Assembly (NCBI RefSeq): GCF_001591365.1
Contig: NZ_BCUT01000001.1
Span: 2,480,001-2,544,000 of the forward strand
Origin: Variovorax paradoxus NBRC 15149
GTDB lineage: Bacteria; Pseudomonadota; Gammaproteobacteria; Burkholderiales; Burkholderiaceae_C
DNA: 64,000 nt
Reading direction: 5' to 3'
Made by a program: the position numbers and the translations under genes. The notes beneath the pieces were generated by a model. That model saw only the letters and a list, made by a program, of their open reading frames with translations, searched no databases and was not told where the DNA came from. Below, piece after piece: positions 18,372 through 27,205 of this stretch (its first letter is position 1; every line of letters starts with the position of its first letter).

Positions 18372-19955
18372 CTACAGCAGCTCCTCGCCCACGATCGGCA
18401 GCAGCAGCCAGTTCTTGAAGCGCAGCCACAGAAACTCGCCGGGCTCGTCCTCGTGGACGATGTCGCCGCCGGCGTCGTCGTATTCGAGCCATTGCACGCG
18501 GCGGCCGCCCGGCGCGAGCCGCAGCCGGTAGCCCAGGCTCACGCGCTCGCCACTCATGAGCCTTTCGTAGTCGGCCACGAGCGCCGGGCTGTCGATCACG
18601 AGGCCCATTTCGGTGTTCACCGCGGCCGAGCGGCGGTCGAGGTTCATGGAGCCGACAAAGAAGCGCTCGCCATCGATCACCGCGAGCTTGGCATGCAGCC
18701 GGCTGATCGACTGGCCGAAATCGCCGAAGCGCCCCGAGCGCCCGGTGAGCCGGGGCGCGATTTCGTAGATGGTGACGCCGATCTTCAGCATGTCGGCGCG
18801 GTAGCGTTCGTAGCCCGCGTAGGCCAGCGGCTCGTCGGTGGCGCCGAGCGAGTTGGTCACCACGGTGATGCGCCCGCCGCGCTCGATGGCCTGCTTCATC
18901 ATCGCCATGCCGCGCGCGCCGGGAATGAAGTACGGCGAGCCGATCTTGACCTCGCGCTTGGCCGAATTGATGACGCCGAGCGCGCCGGCGGTCACGCTGC
19001 CCTCGTAGGCGGCCTCCGAGGTGCGCGTGATCTTCGCGGGGTCGTCCACGAACAGCGTGGACGTCGCCCATTGCAGCTCGAGCTTGCCGGTGGCGAGCTG
19101 CTCGCCCACGGGCGAATGGTCCAGCACGTCGCGCGGTCGAATGCGCACGTCGGGCAGCGCGGCGGCCGCAAGGGCGTCGAAGCGCTTGTGCGCCTCTTCG
19201 GCCGCCATGCGCTGCGGCACGATGCGCTCGATGGGCCAGGCATGCTCGCTGTTCCAGTAGCGGTCGAAGCCCTCGGACATCCGGCGCACCACCGGTCCGC
19301 AGGAGAGCACGTCCATGTCGATGAAGTTCGCCGCCGTGCCGCGCATGAAGTATTCGTTGGCGATGTTGCGGCCGCCCGAGACGGCAAAGCTGTTGTCGGC
19401 CACCAGCAGCTTGTTGTGCATGCGGTGGTTGATGCGGCCGAAGTCGCCCAGCGAGAACAGCAGCCGCAGCGCGAACGAGTCGGCACGCGAAGGCAGCGGG
19501 TTGAACAGCCGCACCTCGACGTTGGGAAAGGCCGAGAGCGCGCTGAACACCTCGTCCTCGCCGGCGGTGTACAGGTCGTCCACCAGCAGGCGCACCCGCA
19601 CGCCGCGCGCGGCGGCCTCGCGCAGTTCGCGCAGCAGCAGCAGGCCGACGTCGTCGTTCTGGATCAGGTAGTACTGCACGTCGAGCGACTTCTCGGCATG
19701 CCGCGCAAGGGAAATGCGCGCGTCGAAGGCAAAGGCCGCCTCCGGCAGCAGCCGGAAGCCCGACAGCGATTCGGACTCCTGCGGCGCGCGCTGCCGCGCC
19801 AGCTGGCCGAGCGCAGTGTCCGCGACGTCGGTGATGGCCATGGCCGGCGCGCGAGGCTGCGGCGGCGGCAGGCCCGCACAGCCCGCCAGCCACGCCAGCG
19901 CCACGGCGGCCCAGACTAGGGCCGCGAGCCTGCGGATCGGGGAAGAGGCTGCCAT
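18372..19955 (-). CDS. Phospholipase D-family lipoprotein (cardiolipin synthase-like)
   Basis: A 527-residue protein with a lipoprotein signal (LAWLAGCAG) and two HKD motifs: HNKLLVADNSFAVSGGRN and HAKLAVIDGERFFVGSMN, each with the downstream Gly-Ser/Gly-Gly element. Two HKD sites form one active centre that performs phosphatidyl transfer or hydrolysis. The family includes cardiolipin synthase C-like proteins. The C-terminus (EFLWLRFKNWLLLPIVGEELL-type) is hydrophobic and may contact the membrane. ATG 19955 is chosen; a GTG nine bases earlier is an alternative. The plus-strand SpmAB-like gene is divergent. Confidence 0.88.
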   Translation of the reverse strand: MAASSPIRRLAALVWAAVALAWLAGCAGLPPPQPRAPAMAITDVADTALGQLARQRAPQESESLSGFRLLPEAAFAFDARISLARHAEKSLDVQYYLIQNDDVGLLLLRELREAAARGVRVRLLVDDLYTAGEDEVFSALSAFPNVEVRLFNPLPSRADSFALRLLFSLGDFGRINHRMHNKLLVADNSFAVSGGRNIANEYFMRGTAANFIDMDVLSCGPVVRRMSEGFDRYWNSEHAWPIERIVPQRMAAEEAHKRFDALAAAALPDVRIRPRDVLDHSPVGEQLATGKLELQWATSTLFVDDPAKITRTSEAAYEGSVTAGALGVINSAKREVKIGSPYFIPGARGMAMMKQAIERGGRITVVTNSLGATDEPLAYAGYERYRADMLKIGVTIYEIAPRLTGRSGRFGDFGQSISRLHAKLAVIDGERFFVGSMNLDRRSAAVNTEMGLVIDSPALVADYERLMSGERVSLGYRLRLAPGGRRVQWLEYDDAGGDIVHEDEPGEFLWLRFKNWLLLPIVGEELL

Positions 19956-20033
19956 GGCCCGCACTGTAGCCCGCGGGGCGGGCTCTGGCACAGCCCTATG
20001 ATCGCCCTCACAAAAAAAGGAAAAAGGACACGC

Positions 20034-21263
20034 GTGCTCAACGGCTTGTGGCTGGGTTTCTTCGGGGTGGCGATGCTGGCGGCGCTCGGGCGCTGGCTCG
20101 TGGGCGGCGATGCGGCGGTCTTCGCGGCCATCGTCGAAAGCCTGTTCGCGATGGCGCGGCTCGCGGTCGAGGTGATGGTGCTGCTGTTCGGCACGCTCAC
20201 GCTGTGGCTCGGCTTCCTGCGCATCGCGGAGGCCGCGGGGCTGGTGGGCTGGCTCGCGCGCCTGCTCGGCCCGCTCTTCAGGCGGCTCATGCCGGGCGTG
20301 CCCGCGGGGCATCCGGCGCTGGGGCTCATCACGATGAACTTCGCGGCCAATGCGCTCGGCCTGGACAACGCGGCCACGCCCATCGGCCTCAAGGCCATGC
20401 GCGAGCTGCAGCGGCTCAACCCCGACCCGGTCACGGCCACCAACGCGCAGATCCTGTTCCTGGTGCTCAACGCGTCTTCGCTCACGCTGCTGCCCGTGAC
20501 GATCTTCATGTACCGCGCGCAGCAGGGCGCGAGCGATCCGACGATGGTGTTCCTGCCGATCCTGCTGGCCACCAGCGCATCGACGCTGGTGGGCCTGCTC
20601 GCCGTGGCCGTGGCGCAGCGCCTGCGGCTGTGGGACCCGGTGGTGCTGGCCTACCTGGTGCCGGCCGCGCTGCTGCTGGGCGGCTTCATGGCGCTCTTGG
20701 GCACGCTCTCGGCGGCGGCGATTGCGTCGCTCTCCTCGCTCATGGGCAACCTTGTGCTGTTCGGCGTGATCATCGTGTTCCTGCTGGCCGGCGCGGTCCG
20801 CCGCATCAAGGTGTACGAATGTTTTATCGAGGGCGCGAAGGAAGGCTTCGACATCGCGAAGAACCTGCTGCCCTACCTGGTGGCAATGCTGTGCGCGGTC
20901 GGCGTGCTGCGCGCCTCGGGTGCGCTGGACTTCGTGCTCGGCGGCCTGCGCTGGCTGGTGAGCGCGGGCGGCTGGGATGCGCGCTTTGTCGACGCCATGC
21001 CCACCGCGCTGGTCAAGCCCTTCTCGGGCAGCGCGGCGCGCGCGATGCTGATCGAGACCATGAAGAGCCAGGGCGTGGACAGCTTCCCCGCGCTGGTGGC
21101 AGCCACCATCCAGGGCAGCACCGAAACCACCTTCTACGTGCTGGCGGTGTACTTCGGCGCGGTCGGCATCCAGCGCGCGCGGCATGCGGTTTCTTGCGCG
21201 CTCGCGGCCGAGCTGGCGGGCGTGGTGGCGGCGATTGCGGTGTGCTACTGGTTCTTCGGCTGA
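20034..21263 (+). CDS. SpmA/SpmB-like nucleoside-recognition membrane protein (fused)
   Basis: A 409-residue polytopic membrane protein. The N-terminal half resembles SpmA (MNFAANALGLDNAATPIGLK, NASSLTLLP) and the C-terminal half resembles SpmB (FIEGAKEGFDIAKNLLPYLV, KPFSGSAARAMLIE, IQGSTETTFYVLAVYFG). Both carry the 'Gate'/nucleoside-recognition fold. In Bacillus these are two spore-maturation proteins; this organism type does not sporulate, so the role is probably transport. GTG 20034 is preceded by AAAAAGGA at good spacing; the ATG at 19998 lacks a ribosome-binding site. Confidence 0.85.
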   Translation: MLNGLWLGFFGVAMLAALGRWLVGGDAAVFAAIVESLFAMARLAVEVMVLLFGTLTLWLGFLRIAEAAGLVGWLARLLGPLFRRLMPGVPAGHPALGLITMNFAANALGLDNAATPIGLKAMRELQRLNPDPVTATNAQILFLVLNASSLTLLPVTIFMYRAQQGASDPTMVFLPILLATSASTLVGLLAVAVAQRLRLWDPVVLAYLVPAALLLGGFMALLGTLSAAAIASLSSLMGNLVLFGVIIVFLLAGAVRRIKVYECFIEGAKEGFDIAKNLLPYLVAMLCAVGVLRASGALDFVLGGLRWLVSAGGWDARFVDAMPTALVKPFSGSAARAMLIETMKSQGVDSFPALVAATIQGSTETTFYVLAVYFGAVGIQRARHAVSCALAAELAGVVAAIAVCYWFFG

Positions 21264-21369
21264 GCGCCGCGAAACCGGCCCTCGCGGGCGGGGCGATGCC
21301 ACCCGGCCGAGCAGCGCGCCGTGCGCTGAGCCAAAATGGTCCTCCGCCGCCTAACGCACAGCCTCTTCC

Positions 21370-21879
21370 GTGACCACCTCCCGCCGGGCCAAGCCCCCTA
21401 CTTTTTCGCCCGCAGAATTCCGCGAAGCGCTCGGCATGTTCGCCACCGGCGTGACCATCGTCACCGCGCGCTCGGCCGAGGGCGCGCTGGTCGGCCTCAC
21501 GGCCAACTCGTTCAATTCGGTGTCGCTTGCGCCGCCGCTGGTGCTGTGGAGCCTGGCGCGCGCGGCCGGTTCGATGCCGGCGCTCAGCACCGGCTCGCAC
21601 TACGCCATCAACATCCTGGCCGCCAACCAGAAGGGGCTGGCCGAGCGCTTCGCCACCAAGAACATCGACCGCTGGGCCGACGTGGCCTTCACCGAAGGCC
21701 TGGGCGGCGCGCCGGTGCTGGCCGGTGCGGCCGCGAGCTTCGAGTGCTTCAACCGCAGCCGCTACGACGAAGGCGACCACGTGATCTTCGTGGGCGAGGT
21801 GGAGCGCTGCACCCACAACGCCGGCGCCTCGCCGCTGCTGTTCCACGGCGGGCGCTTCTACACGGAACATCCCTTGTGA
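21370..21879 (+). CDS. Flavin reductase-like FMN-binding protein
   Basis: A 169-residue protein of the flavin reductase (FMN_red/HpaC-type) family: FREALGMFATGVTIVTA, GLTANSFNSVSLAPPLVLW and FVGEVERC are the family's flavin-contact segments. Such proteins supply reduced flavin to two-component monooxygenases or bind FMN. No monooxygenase partner is adjacent. It starts with GTG 21370. The last codon overlaps the next gene's GTG start (GTGA), implying coupling. Confidence 0.88.
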   Translation: MTTSRRAKPPTFSPAEFREALGMFATGVTIVTARSAEGALVGLTANSFNSVSLAPPLVLWSLARAAGSMPALSTGSHYAINILAANQKGLAERFATKNIDRWADVAFTEGLGGAPVLAGAAASFECFNRSRYDEGDHVIFVGEVERCTHNAGASPLLFHGGRFYTEHPL

Positions 21880-22379
21880 GCCGCGGCGCCGCGTTCATGT
21901 GCATGTCGCTGCTGCTGGTTGCGCAGAACGTGGCGGCGCAGGAGCCGGCCGCACCGCTCAAGCAGAACTGGTTCGACGATCCCTTCTTCCAGGTTTCCGC
22001 CGGCCTGCCCGCCTGCGCCATGCCCGAAGGCCCGTTCTACACCGCCGAGGAGCGCCGCGCCCAGACTCATTCGCGGCTGGAGCGCGGCACCAGCTGCTGG
22101 CTTGCCGGCCAATGCACCGACAGCAACGCCTACCGCTACGACAAGCCGCTCGCGCCCAAGGTGCGCGCCGCGCTCTCGGCCGTGCCGGGCGTGCAGAAGG
22201 CGAGCGTGTGGGTGATGATCCAGCGGCGCTGGGTCTACCTGCAAGGCTGCGTGCCCTCGGCCGCGGTGGCCAGGAAGCTCGAACGCGCCGCGCGCGCGGT
22301 GCCCGATGTCGAGACCGTGGTGACCGACCTGATGGTCGGCACGCGGGGCAAGCCGCCGTATCCCGTGGCCGGCCGGTGA
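21876..22379 (+). CDS. Exported BON-domain protein
   Basis: A 167-residue protein starting at GTG 21876, which overlaps the flavin reductase stop. A signal peptide ends near QNVAAQEP. The last 65 residues (KVRAALSAVPGV... VYLQGCVPSAAVARKLERAA... VVTDLMVG) form a BON domain, a lipid- or protein-binding module found in OsmY and similar envelope proteins. The middle region has three cysteines. Likely periplasmic or outer-membrane associated. Exact role unknown. Confidence 0.75.
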   Translation: MSRGAAFMCMSLLLVAQNVAAQEPAAPLKQNWFDDPFFQVSAGLPACAMPEGPFYTAEERRAQTHSRLERGTSCWLAGQCTDSNAYRYDKPLAPKVRAALSAVPGVQKASVWVMIQRRWVYLQGCVPSAAVARKLERAARAVPDVETVVTDLMVGTRGKPPYPVAGR

Positions 22380-22401
22380 ACGAACAACAACAACGCGACG
22401 A

Positions 22402-23301
22402 ATGATCCAGCGCAAGACCCATCTCGACTCCCTCGCCATCGGCCTCCTGATCGCATGCTGCGCGTTCTGGGGCCTGCAGCAGATCCTCATCAAGACCACC
22501 GTCGCCGAAGTGCCGCCGCTCTGGCAGGCCTCGGTGCGCATGGCGGGCGCCGTGGCGCTGCTGTGGCTCTGGTGCCTGTGGCGCCGCGTGCCGCTGTTCG
22601 AGCGCGACGGCACGCTGCCGGGCGGGCTGCTCGTGGGCCTGTTGTTCGCGGGCGAGTTCGCCTGCATCTACCTGGGGCTGCAGCACACCTCGGCTTCCAG
22701 GCTCACGGTGTTTCTCTACACCGCGCCGTTCTGGGTCTCGCTGCTGCTGCCGCGCTGGGTGCCGGCCGAGCGGCTGCGCGGCCTGCAGTGGCTGGGGCTG
22801 GGCATCGCCTTTGCGGCGGTGCTGTTCGCGTTCAGCGAAGGCTTCGGACACTCGAGCTCGGGCCAGCTGCTCGGCGATGCGATGGCGATCGTCGGCGGCA
22901 TGCTCTGGGGCCTGACCACGCTGGCGCTGCGCACCACGCGGCTTGCCACCGCGAGCGCCGAGAAGGCCCTGTTCTACCAGGTGGCCGTGACCGCGGCCGT
23001 GTGTCCGCTGCTGTCGCTGGCGCTCGGCGAAAGCTGGGGCTTCTCGTATTCGGCCTGGGCCTGGACCTCGATCGGCCTGCAGACCGTGATCGGCGCCTTC
23101 GCGAGCTATCTCACCTGGATGTGGCTGCTGCGGCACTACCCGGCCACGCAGATGTCGTCGTTCAGCTTTTTGACGCCGCTGTTCGCGCTGGTGTTCGGCG
23201 TGGTGCTGCTCGGCGAACCGCTCACGCTGCAGCTGATGCTGGCGCTGGCGGGCGTGGGCCTGGGCATCGTGATGGTCAACCGGCGAAAGGCACGGGCATG
23301 A
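22402..23301 (+). CDS. EamA/DMT-family transporter
   Basis: A 299-residue inner-membrane protein with about ten hydrophobic segments in two EamA repeats (first ends near AVLFAFSEGF, second starts at AMAIVGGMLWG). The family mostly exports metabolites or amino acids. Its stop overlaps the glutaminase start by ATGA, so the two are coupled. A link to glutamine or glutamate transport is possible but not shown. The N-terminus, with a short soluble lead, fits the family. Confidence 0.88.
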   Translation: MIQRKTHLDSLAIGLLIACCAFWGLQQILIKTTVAEVPPLWQASVRMAGAVALLWLWCLWRRVPLFERDGTLPGGLLVGLLFAGEFACIYLGLQHTSASRLTVFLYTAPFWVSLLLPRWVPAERLRGLQWLGLGIAFAAVLFAFSEGFGHSSSGQLLGDAMAIVGGMLWGLTTLALRTTRLATASAEKALFYQVAVTAAVCPLLSLALGESWGFSYSAWAWTSIGLQTVIGAFASYLTWMWLLRHYPATQMSSFSFLTPLFALVFGVVLLGEPLTLQLMLALAGVGLGIVMVNRRKARA

Positions 23302-24236
23302 AGGACGCGGACTTCCAGCCGGTGCTCGACGACATCGTCACCACCCTGCGGCCGCTGCTGGGCACCGCCGGCACGGTGGCCAGCTACATCCCGGCGCTGG
23401 CCTGCATCGATGCGCGCCAGCTCGGCATTGCGCTGCGCACCTGCAACGGCGCCGAGGCCTTCGCGGGCGATGCCGAAACGCCGTTCTCGATCCAGAGCGT
23501 GTCCAAGCTCTTCACGCTGACGCTGGCCATGCAGCGCATGGGCGACGCGCTGTGGGAGCGCATCGGCCGCGAGCCTTCGGGCAACCCGTTCAACTCGCTG
23601 GTGCAGCTGGAGAACGAGCAGGGCAAGCCGCGCAATCCGTTCATCAATGCGGGCGCCATCGCGGTGGCCGACCGGCTCGTGAGCCAGGCATTGCAGGCTG
23701 GCGGCAGCGCCAAGGCCGACATTCTTGCGCTGATGGGGAGCCTGTGCGGCGAGCCGATTGCGTTCGACGACGAGGTGGCGCGCTCCGAGGCCGCGACCGG
23801 CTTTCGCAACATTGCGCTCGCCAACTTCATGAAGAGCTTCGGCAAGATCGACAACGATGTGGCCGTGGTGCTCGACACCTACTTTCACCAGTGCGCGCTG
23901 CGCATGAGTTGCCGCCAGCTCGCACGCGCGGCGGCCTTCCTGTGCCGCGACGGCGCGCATCCGATCGACGGCCAGGCCGAGGTGACCGGCGAGCGCCAGA
24001 CGCGGCGCATCAACGCGCTGATGCTCACCTGTGGCACCTACGACGCCGCGGGCGACGTGGCGTTCTCGATCGGCCTGCCGTGCAAGAGCGGCGTGGGCGG
24101 CGGCATCGTGGCCGTGGTGCCTGATCGGCTCACGCTGTGCGTGTGGTCGCCCGCGCTGGACGCGACGGGCAACTCGCTGCTCGGCATGAAGGCGCTCGAG
24201 CTGTTCGTGGCGCGGACCGGGCTGTCGGTCTTCTGA
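23298..24236 (+). CDS. glsA: Glutaminase
   Basis: A 312-residue serine-dependent glutaminase, L-glutamine to L-glutamate plus ammonia. The beta-lactamase-like catalytic Ser67-x-x-Lys70 is in SIQSVSKLF, with NPFINAGAI, NIALANFMKSFG and the C-terminal GVGGGIVAVVP motifs at expected places. Length matches bacterial GlsA (about 308). It starts inside the stop codon of the EamA transporter gene. Confidence 0.95.
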   Translation: MKDADFQPVLDDIVTTLRPLLGTAGTVASYIPALACIDARQLGIALRTCNGAEAFAGDAETPFSIQSVSKLFTLTLAMQRMGDALWERIGREPSGNPFNSLVQLENEQGKPRNPFINAGAIAVADRLVSQALQAGGSAKADILALMGSLCGEPIAFDDEVARSEAATGFRNIALANFMKSFGKIDNDVAVVLDTYFHQCALRMSCRQLARAAAFLCRDGAHPIDGQAEVTGERQTRRINALMLTCGTYDAAGDVAFSIGLPCKSGVGGGIVAVVPDRLTLCVWSPALDATGNSLLGMKALELFVARTGLSVF

Positions 24237-24302
24237 GCGGCGCGTGTGGCCCGGGGCGCAGGCCCGGGCGAAAATGGGCCACGCACGAACCCGAGCATCC
24301 GA

Positions 24303-24803
24303 ATGACCGAAGCCACAGACTCCACCGACTCCGACACCCTCCCCCTGCAGGAACCCCGCCTCTGGCGCGATGGCCAATGGACCGCCCGCGTCATCAAGAA
24401 CGAGGAAGACGACGGCTGGGCCGTCGAGATGACGCGCCACGGCGACCCCGAGCCGGCGCTGGTCGGCCCCTGGACCATGGGCCGCGACAAGAAGAACCCG
24501 AAGCCGCTCGACGGGCCCGCCTTCTCCACGCTTGTGAAGACCGCCGCCGAGGTGATCCGCCGCCACGAGCAGCAGCTGCACGCCACGCTCAACAAGAGCG
24601 TGACGGTGACGGCGCGCAATGACCAGCGCGTGCGCGTGGCCCTTGCCATCGTGCCCGACGAGGACAGCCCCTCGGCCACGCTCACGGCCTACGACGATGC
24701 CGACGACTCGGAACTCGCCAGCGTCAATGTCTCGCCCGCCTTCAGGCTCACGGCAAGCAGCGCCGCCGCCTGGATCGAATCCGATTACGCGCGGCCGCGC
24801 TGA
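24303..24803 (+). CDS. Hypothetical protein (166 aa)
   Basis: A soluble acidic protein with no signal peptide and no membrane segment. The N-terminus is rich in Thr/Asp/Ser; the centre reads LWRDGQWTARVIKNEEDDGW, and the C-terminal part is beta-rich (VTVTARNDQRVRVALAIVPD). ATG 24303 is the first plausible start after the glutaminase gene, 66 nt away. I do not recognise the family. Codon use and GC pattern match neighbouring genes, so it is likely real. Confidence 0.65.
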   Translation: MTEATDSTDSDTLPLQEPRLWRDGQWTARVIKNEEDDGWAVEMTRHGDPEPALVGPWTMGRDKKNPKPLDGPAFSTLVKTAAEVIRRHEQQLHATLNKSVTVTARNDQRVRVALAIVPDEDSPSATLTAYDDADDSELASVNVSPAFRLTASSAAAWIESDYARPR

Positions 24804-24897
24804 GCGCGCGTTCGCAATCAGCGAAATGACGTATGTGCAGCTCGCGCTGAGTTGAGAACAATCGGCTTCGACGACACCCGCCGCTGCCCCCAGGAAC

Positions 24898-24941
24898 AAG
24901 CCCGAACCGGTCGACCACCGGCTCGGGCTTTCTTGTTTTTT
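24898..24941 (+). terminator. Strong terminator/attenuator hairpin directly in front of the amidase gene
   Basis: AAGCCCGA-ACCGG-TCGACCA-CCGG-C-TCGGGCTT is followed by a T-rich tract ending in TTTTTT. It could end the transcript of the preceding hypothetical gene. However, only about 26 nt separate it from the amidase start, too little for a promoter plus leader, so amidase transcription probably passes through it. This arrangement resembles the antiterminated leader of amiE in Pseudomonas. Confidence 0.75.
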
Positions 24942-24967
24942 CTCAACCACCCTCCAGGAGCAGCGTC

Positions 24968-26002
24968 ATGAGACATGGTGATATTTCGAGCAGCAATGAT
25001 TGCGTGGGAGTCGCGGTCGTCAACTACAAGATGCCCCGCCTGCACACCAAGGCCGAGGTGCTCGACAACGCGCGCAAGATCGGCGAGATGCTGGTCGGCA
25101 TGAAGAAGGGCCTGCCGGGCATGGACCTGGTGATCTTTCCCGAGTATTCGACGCACGGGATCATGTACGACACCAAGGAGATGTACGACACCGCCTCCGC
25201 GATCCCCGGCGAGGAGACCGCCATCTTTGCCGACGCCTGCCGCCGCGCCAATGTATGGGGCGTGTTCTCGCTGACCGGCGAGCGCCACGAGGCGCATCCG
25301 GACAAGGCGCCCTACAACACGCTGATCCTCATGAACAACCAGGGCGAGATCGTCCAGAAGTACCGCAAGATCATGCCGTGGGTGCCCATCGAGGGCTGGT
25401 ACCCGGGCGACTGCACCTACGTGAGCGACGGCCCCAAGGGCATGAAGATGAGCCTGATCATCTGCGACGACGGCAACTACCCCGAGATCTGGCGCGACTG
25501 CGCGATGCGCGGCGCCGAACTGATCATCCGCTGCCAGGGCTACATGTACCCGGCCAAGGAGCAGCAGATCCTGGTGTCCAAGGCCATGGCCTTCATGAAC
25601 AACACTTACGTGGCGGTGGCCAATGCGGCGGGCTTCGACGGCGTGTACTCGTACTTCGGGCACTCGGCCATCATCGGCTTCGACGGCCGCACGCTCGGCG
25701 AATGCGGCGAGGAGGAAATGGGCATCAACTACGCCGAACTCTCGATGGGCCTGATCCGCGATGCGCGCAGGAACGGCCAGTCGCAGAACCACCTGTTCAA
25801 GCTGATGCACCGCGGCTACACCGGCGTCATCCATTCGGGCGACGGCGACAAGGGCGTGGCGGCCTGCCCGTTCGACTTCTACAAGCAGTGGATCAACGAC
25901 CCCGAGGGCGCGCGCGAGCAGGTGGAGTCGTTCACGCGCAGCACCATCGGCACGGCGGAATGCCCGATCGAGGGCCTGCCGAACGAAGCTGCCCGCAGCT
26001 GA
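24968..26002 (+). CDS. amiE: Aliphatic amidase
   Basis: A 344-residue nitrilase-superfamily enzyme that hydrolyses short aliphatic amides to the acid and ammonia in the cytoplasm. The catalytic triad is visible at the canonical positions: Glu59 (FPEYSTHG), Lys134 (QKYRKIMPW) and Cys166 ([11 protein letters not shown]). Length equals that of characterised AmiE (about 346) and the sequence is highly typical. CAGGAGCAGCGTC precedes the ATG. It follows a terminator-like hairpin (24898-24941), which suggests transcription antitermination. No AmiR or AmiC gene is in the window. It is convergent with a LysR gene 2 nt away. Confidence 0.96.
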   Translation: MRHGDISSSNDCVGVAVVNYKMPRLHTKAEVLDNARKIGEMLVGMKKGLPGMDLVIFPEYSTHGIMYDTKEMYDTASAIPGEETAIFADACRRANVWGVFSLTGERHEAHPDKAPYNTLILMNNQGEIVQKYRKIMPWVPIEGWYPGDCTYVSDGPKGMKMSLIICDDGNYPEIWRDCAMRGAELIIRCQGYMYPAKEQQILVSKAMAFMNNTYVAVANAAGFDGVYSYFGHSAIIGFDGRTLGECGEEEMGINYAELSMGLIRDARRNGQSQNHLFKLMHRGYTGVIHSGDGDKGVAACPFDFYKQWINDPEGAREQVESFTRSTIGTAECPIEGLPNEAARS

Positions 26003-26004
26003 AA

Positions 26005-26895
26005 TCAGACCTGGCGAAAGGCCGTCAGCACCTGCAGCACGCTTTGCGTGGCGCCATCGAGCAGGGCGCGCTGGCGGTGCGCAATGCCCAAGCGGCGCGT
26101 GAGCCTGGGCGTGATCGGCAGGATCTGCATGCGCTCGTTCAGCGCCGCATCGGTGGTCTGCTGCAGCGGCAGCAGTGCGGCGCCGTAGCCGGCCGCCACC
26201 AGGCTGCGGATCGCGGCGTCGTAGTTGAGCTCGATGCGCGCACGCGGCGCGAAGCCGGCCGCGGCGAACCACTCCATCGAGAGCCGGTACATGTGGGTGG
26301 TGGCGTCGTTGAAGATCAGCGGCTGCGCGGCCAGCCAGGCCGGCGTGACGCGCCTGGGCGCCTTCCAGCGCTGCGGCACGAAGGCCATCATGGCCTGGTC
26401 GCACCAGGGCGTGACGACCAGTTCGCGCAGCGGCGGCTGCGGCATGGCGACCAGCCCGATGTCGAGCGTGCCGGCGGCCAGCCGCGCCATTGCCTCGTAC
26501 GAGCCCAGGATGCTGACCTCCACGTCGATGCCCGCATGCCGGGCGCCCAGCGCTTCGAGCACCTGCGGCAGCAGGTCGACCACCACGCCGGTGGAAGTGC
26601 CGAGCCGCACGCGGCCGGTGCGGCCTTCGGCCTGGCGCTTGACGGCCTCGACGGCATCGTCGGTGTCGCGCAGCAGCTTGCGCCCGCGCTCGACCAGCGC
26701 CGCGCCGGCCGCCGTGGGCGTGACGCGGCGATTGCCGCGCACCACCAGCTGCGCATCGAGGCGCGATTCGAGTTCGCTGATGTGCAGGCTCACCGTGGGC
26801 TGCGCAAGGTGCAGCGCCTTGGCCGCCGCCGAGAAGGTGCCGAGATCGGCGATGGCGATGAGCGTGCGGAGTTGGTCGAGGTTGAGCTGTCGCAT
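26005..26895 (-). CDS. LysR-family transcriptional regulator
   Basis: A 296-residue regulator. The N-terminal helix-turn-helix reads LDQLRTLIAIADLGTFSAAA then QPTVSLHISELE, followed by a LysR effector domain. It is convergent with amiE and divergent from the DUF1127 peptide and the 561-residue protein, so those are the likelier targets. In sequence style it resembles CbbR/GltC-like regulators. Inducer unknown. Confidence 0.9.
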   Translation of the reverse strand: MRQLNLDQLRTLIAIADLGTFSAAAKALHLAQPTVSLHISELESRLDAQLVVRGNRRVTPTAAGAALVERGRKLLRDTDDAVEAVKRQAEGRTGRVRLGTSTGVVVDLLPQVLEALGARHAGIDVEVSILGSYEAMARLAAGTLDIGLVAMPQPPLRELVVTPWCDQAMMAFVPQRWKAPRRVTPAWLAAQPLIFNDATTHMYRLSMEWFAAAGFAPRARIELNYDAAIRSLVAAGYGAALLPLQQTTDAALNERMQILPITPRLTRRLGIAHRQRALLDGATQSVLQVLTAFRQV

Positions 26896-26985
26896 CAGGA
26901 ATACTGATTGAAGGTGTCAGAAATCTCAACTTCCACAATAGCACGCACCGCCGCAAGATGAGCGCTCCCCACAAGGAGACCCATC

Positions 26986-27177
26986 GTGACAGCGCCGACG
27001 CACTCGCCCTTTCATCAACGCCTGATGCATGCCCTGCGCAGCTGGCGCCGTCGCGCCGCGGAGCGCCGCCGCGCCCACGCGGACGCGCGGCACCTGGCCG
27101 GCATGAGCGAGCACGAGTTGCGCGACCTGGGCATCGGCCGCAGCGAGGTGGCCGGATTGCTCGACCGGCATCGCTGA
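26986..27177 (+). CDS. DUF1127 small protein
   Basis: A 63-residue protein beginning at GTG 26986 with AAGGAGA upstream. Strongly basic, Arg/His/Ala-rich. The C-terminal half MSEHELRDLGIGRSEV is the DUF1127 (YjiS-like) signature. Short DUF1127 proteins in other proteobacteria are small Arg-rich peptides linked to RNA turnover and phosphate or carbon control; whether that holds here is unknown. It is divergent from a LysR gene. Confidence 0.8.
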   Translation: MTAPTHSPFHQRLMHALRSWRRRAAERRRAHADARHLAGMSEHELRDLGIGRSEVAGLLDRHR

Positions 27178-27205
27178 CCACCGGATTTGAGGTTCAATCC
27201 GGGGC

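Noticed and set aside
18372..21302. Very long minus-strand open frame (about 2.9 kb) covering the phospholipase-D-like gene and the region opposite the SpmAB-like gene
   Set aside because: Only its last part matches a known family; the upstream part is the antisense of the SpmAB-like gene and is rich in Arg/Gln/His as expected of shadow frames in GC-rich DNA. The gene start is set at 19955 by the lipoprotein signal.
21345..21359. Exact 15-mer CGCCGCCTAACGCAC shared with 62797-62811
   Set aside because: Both copies are intergenic but a shared 15-mer is expected by chance in 64 kb of GC-rich DNA, and the flanks show no similarity.
24303..24803. Toxin-antitoxin role for the 166-aa hypothetical protein
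   Set aside because: No small partner gene and no toxin motif; it remains an unassigned protein.
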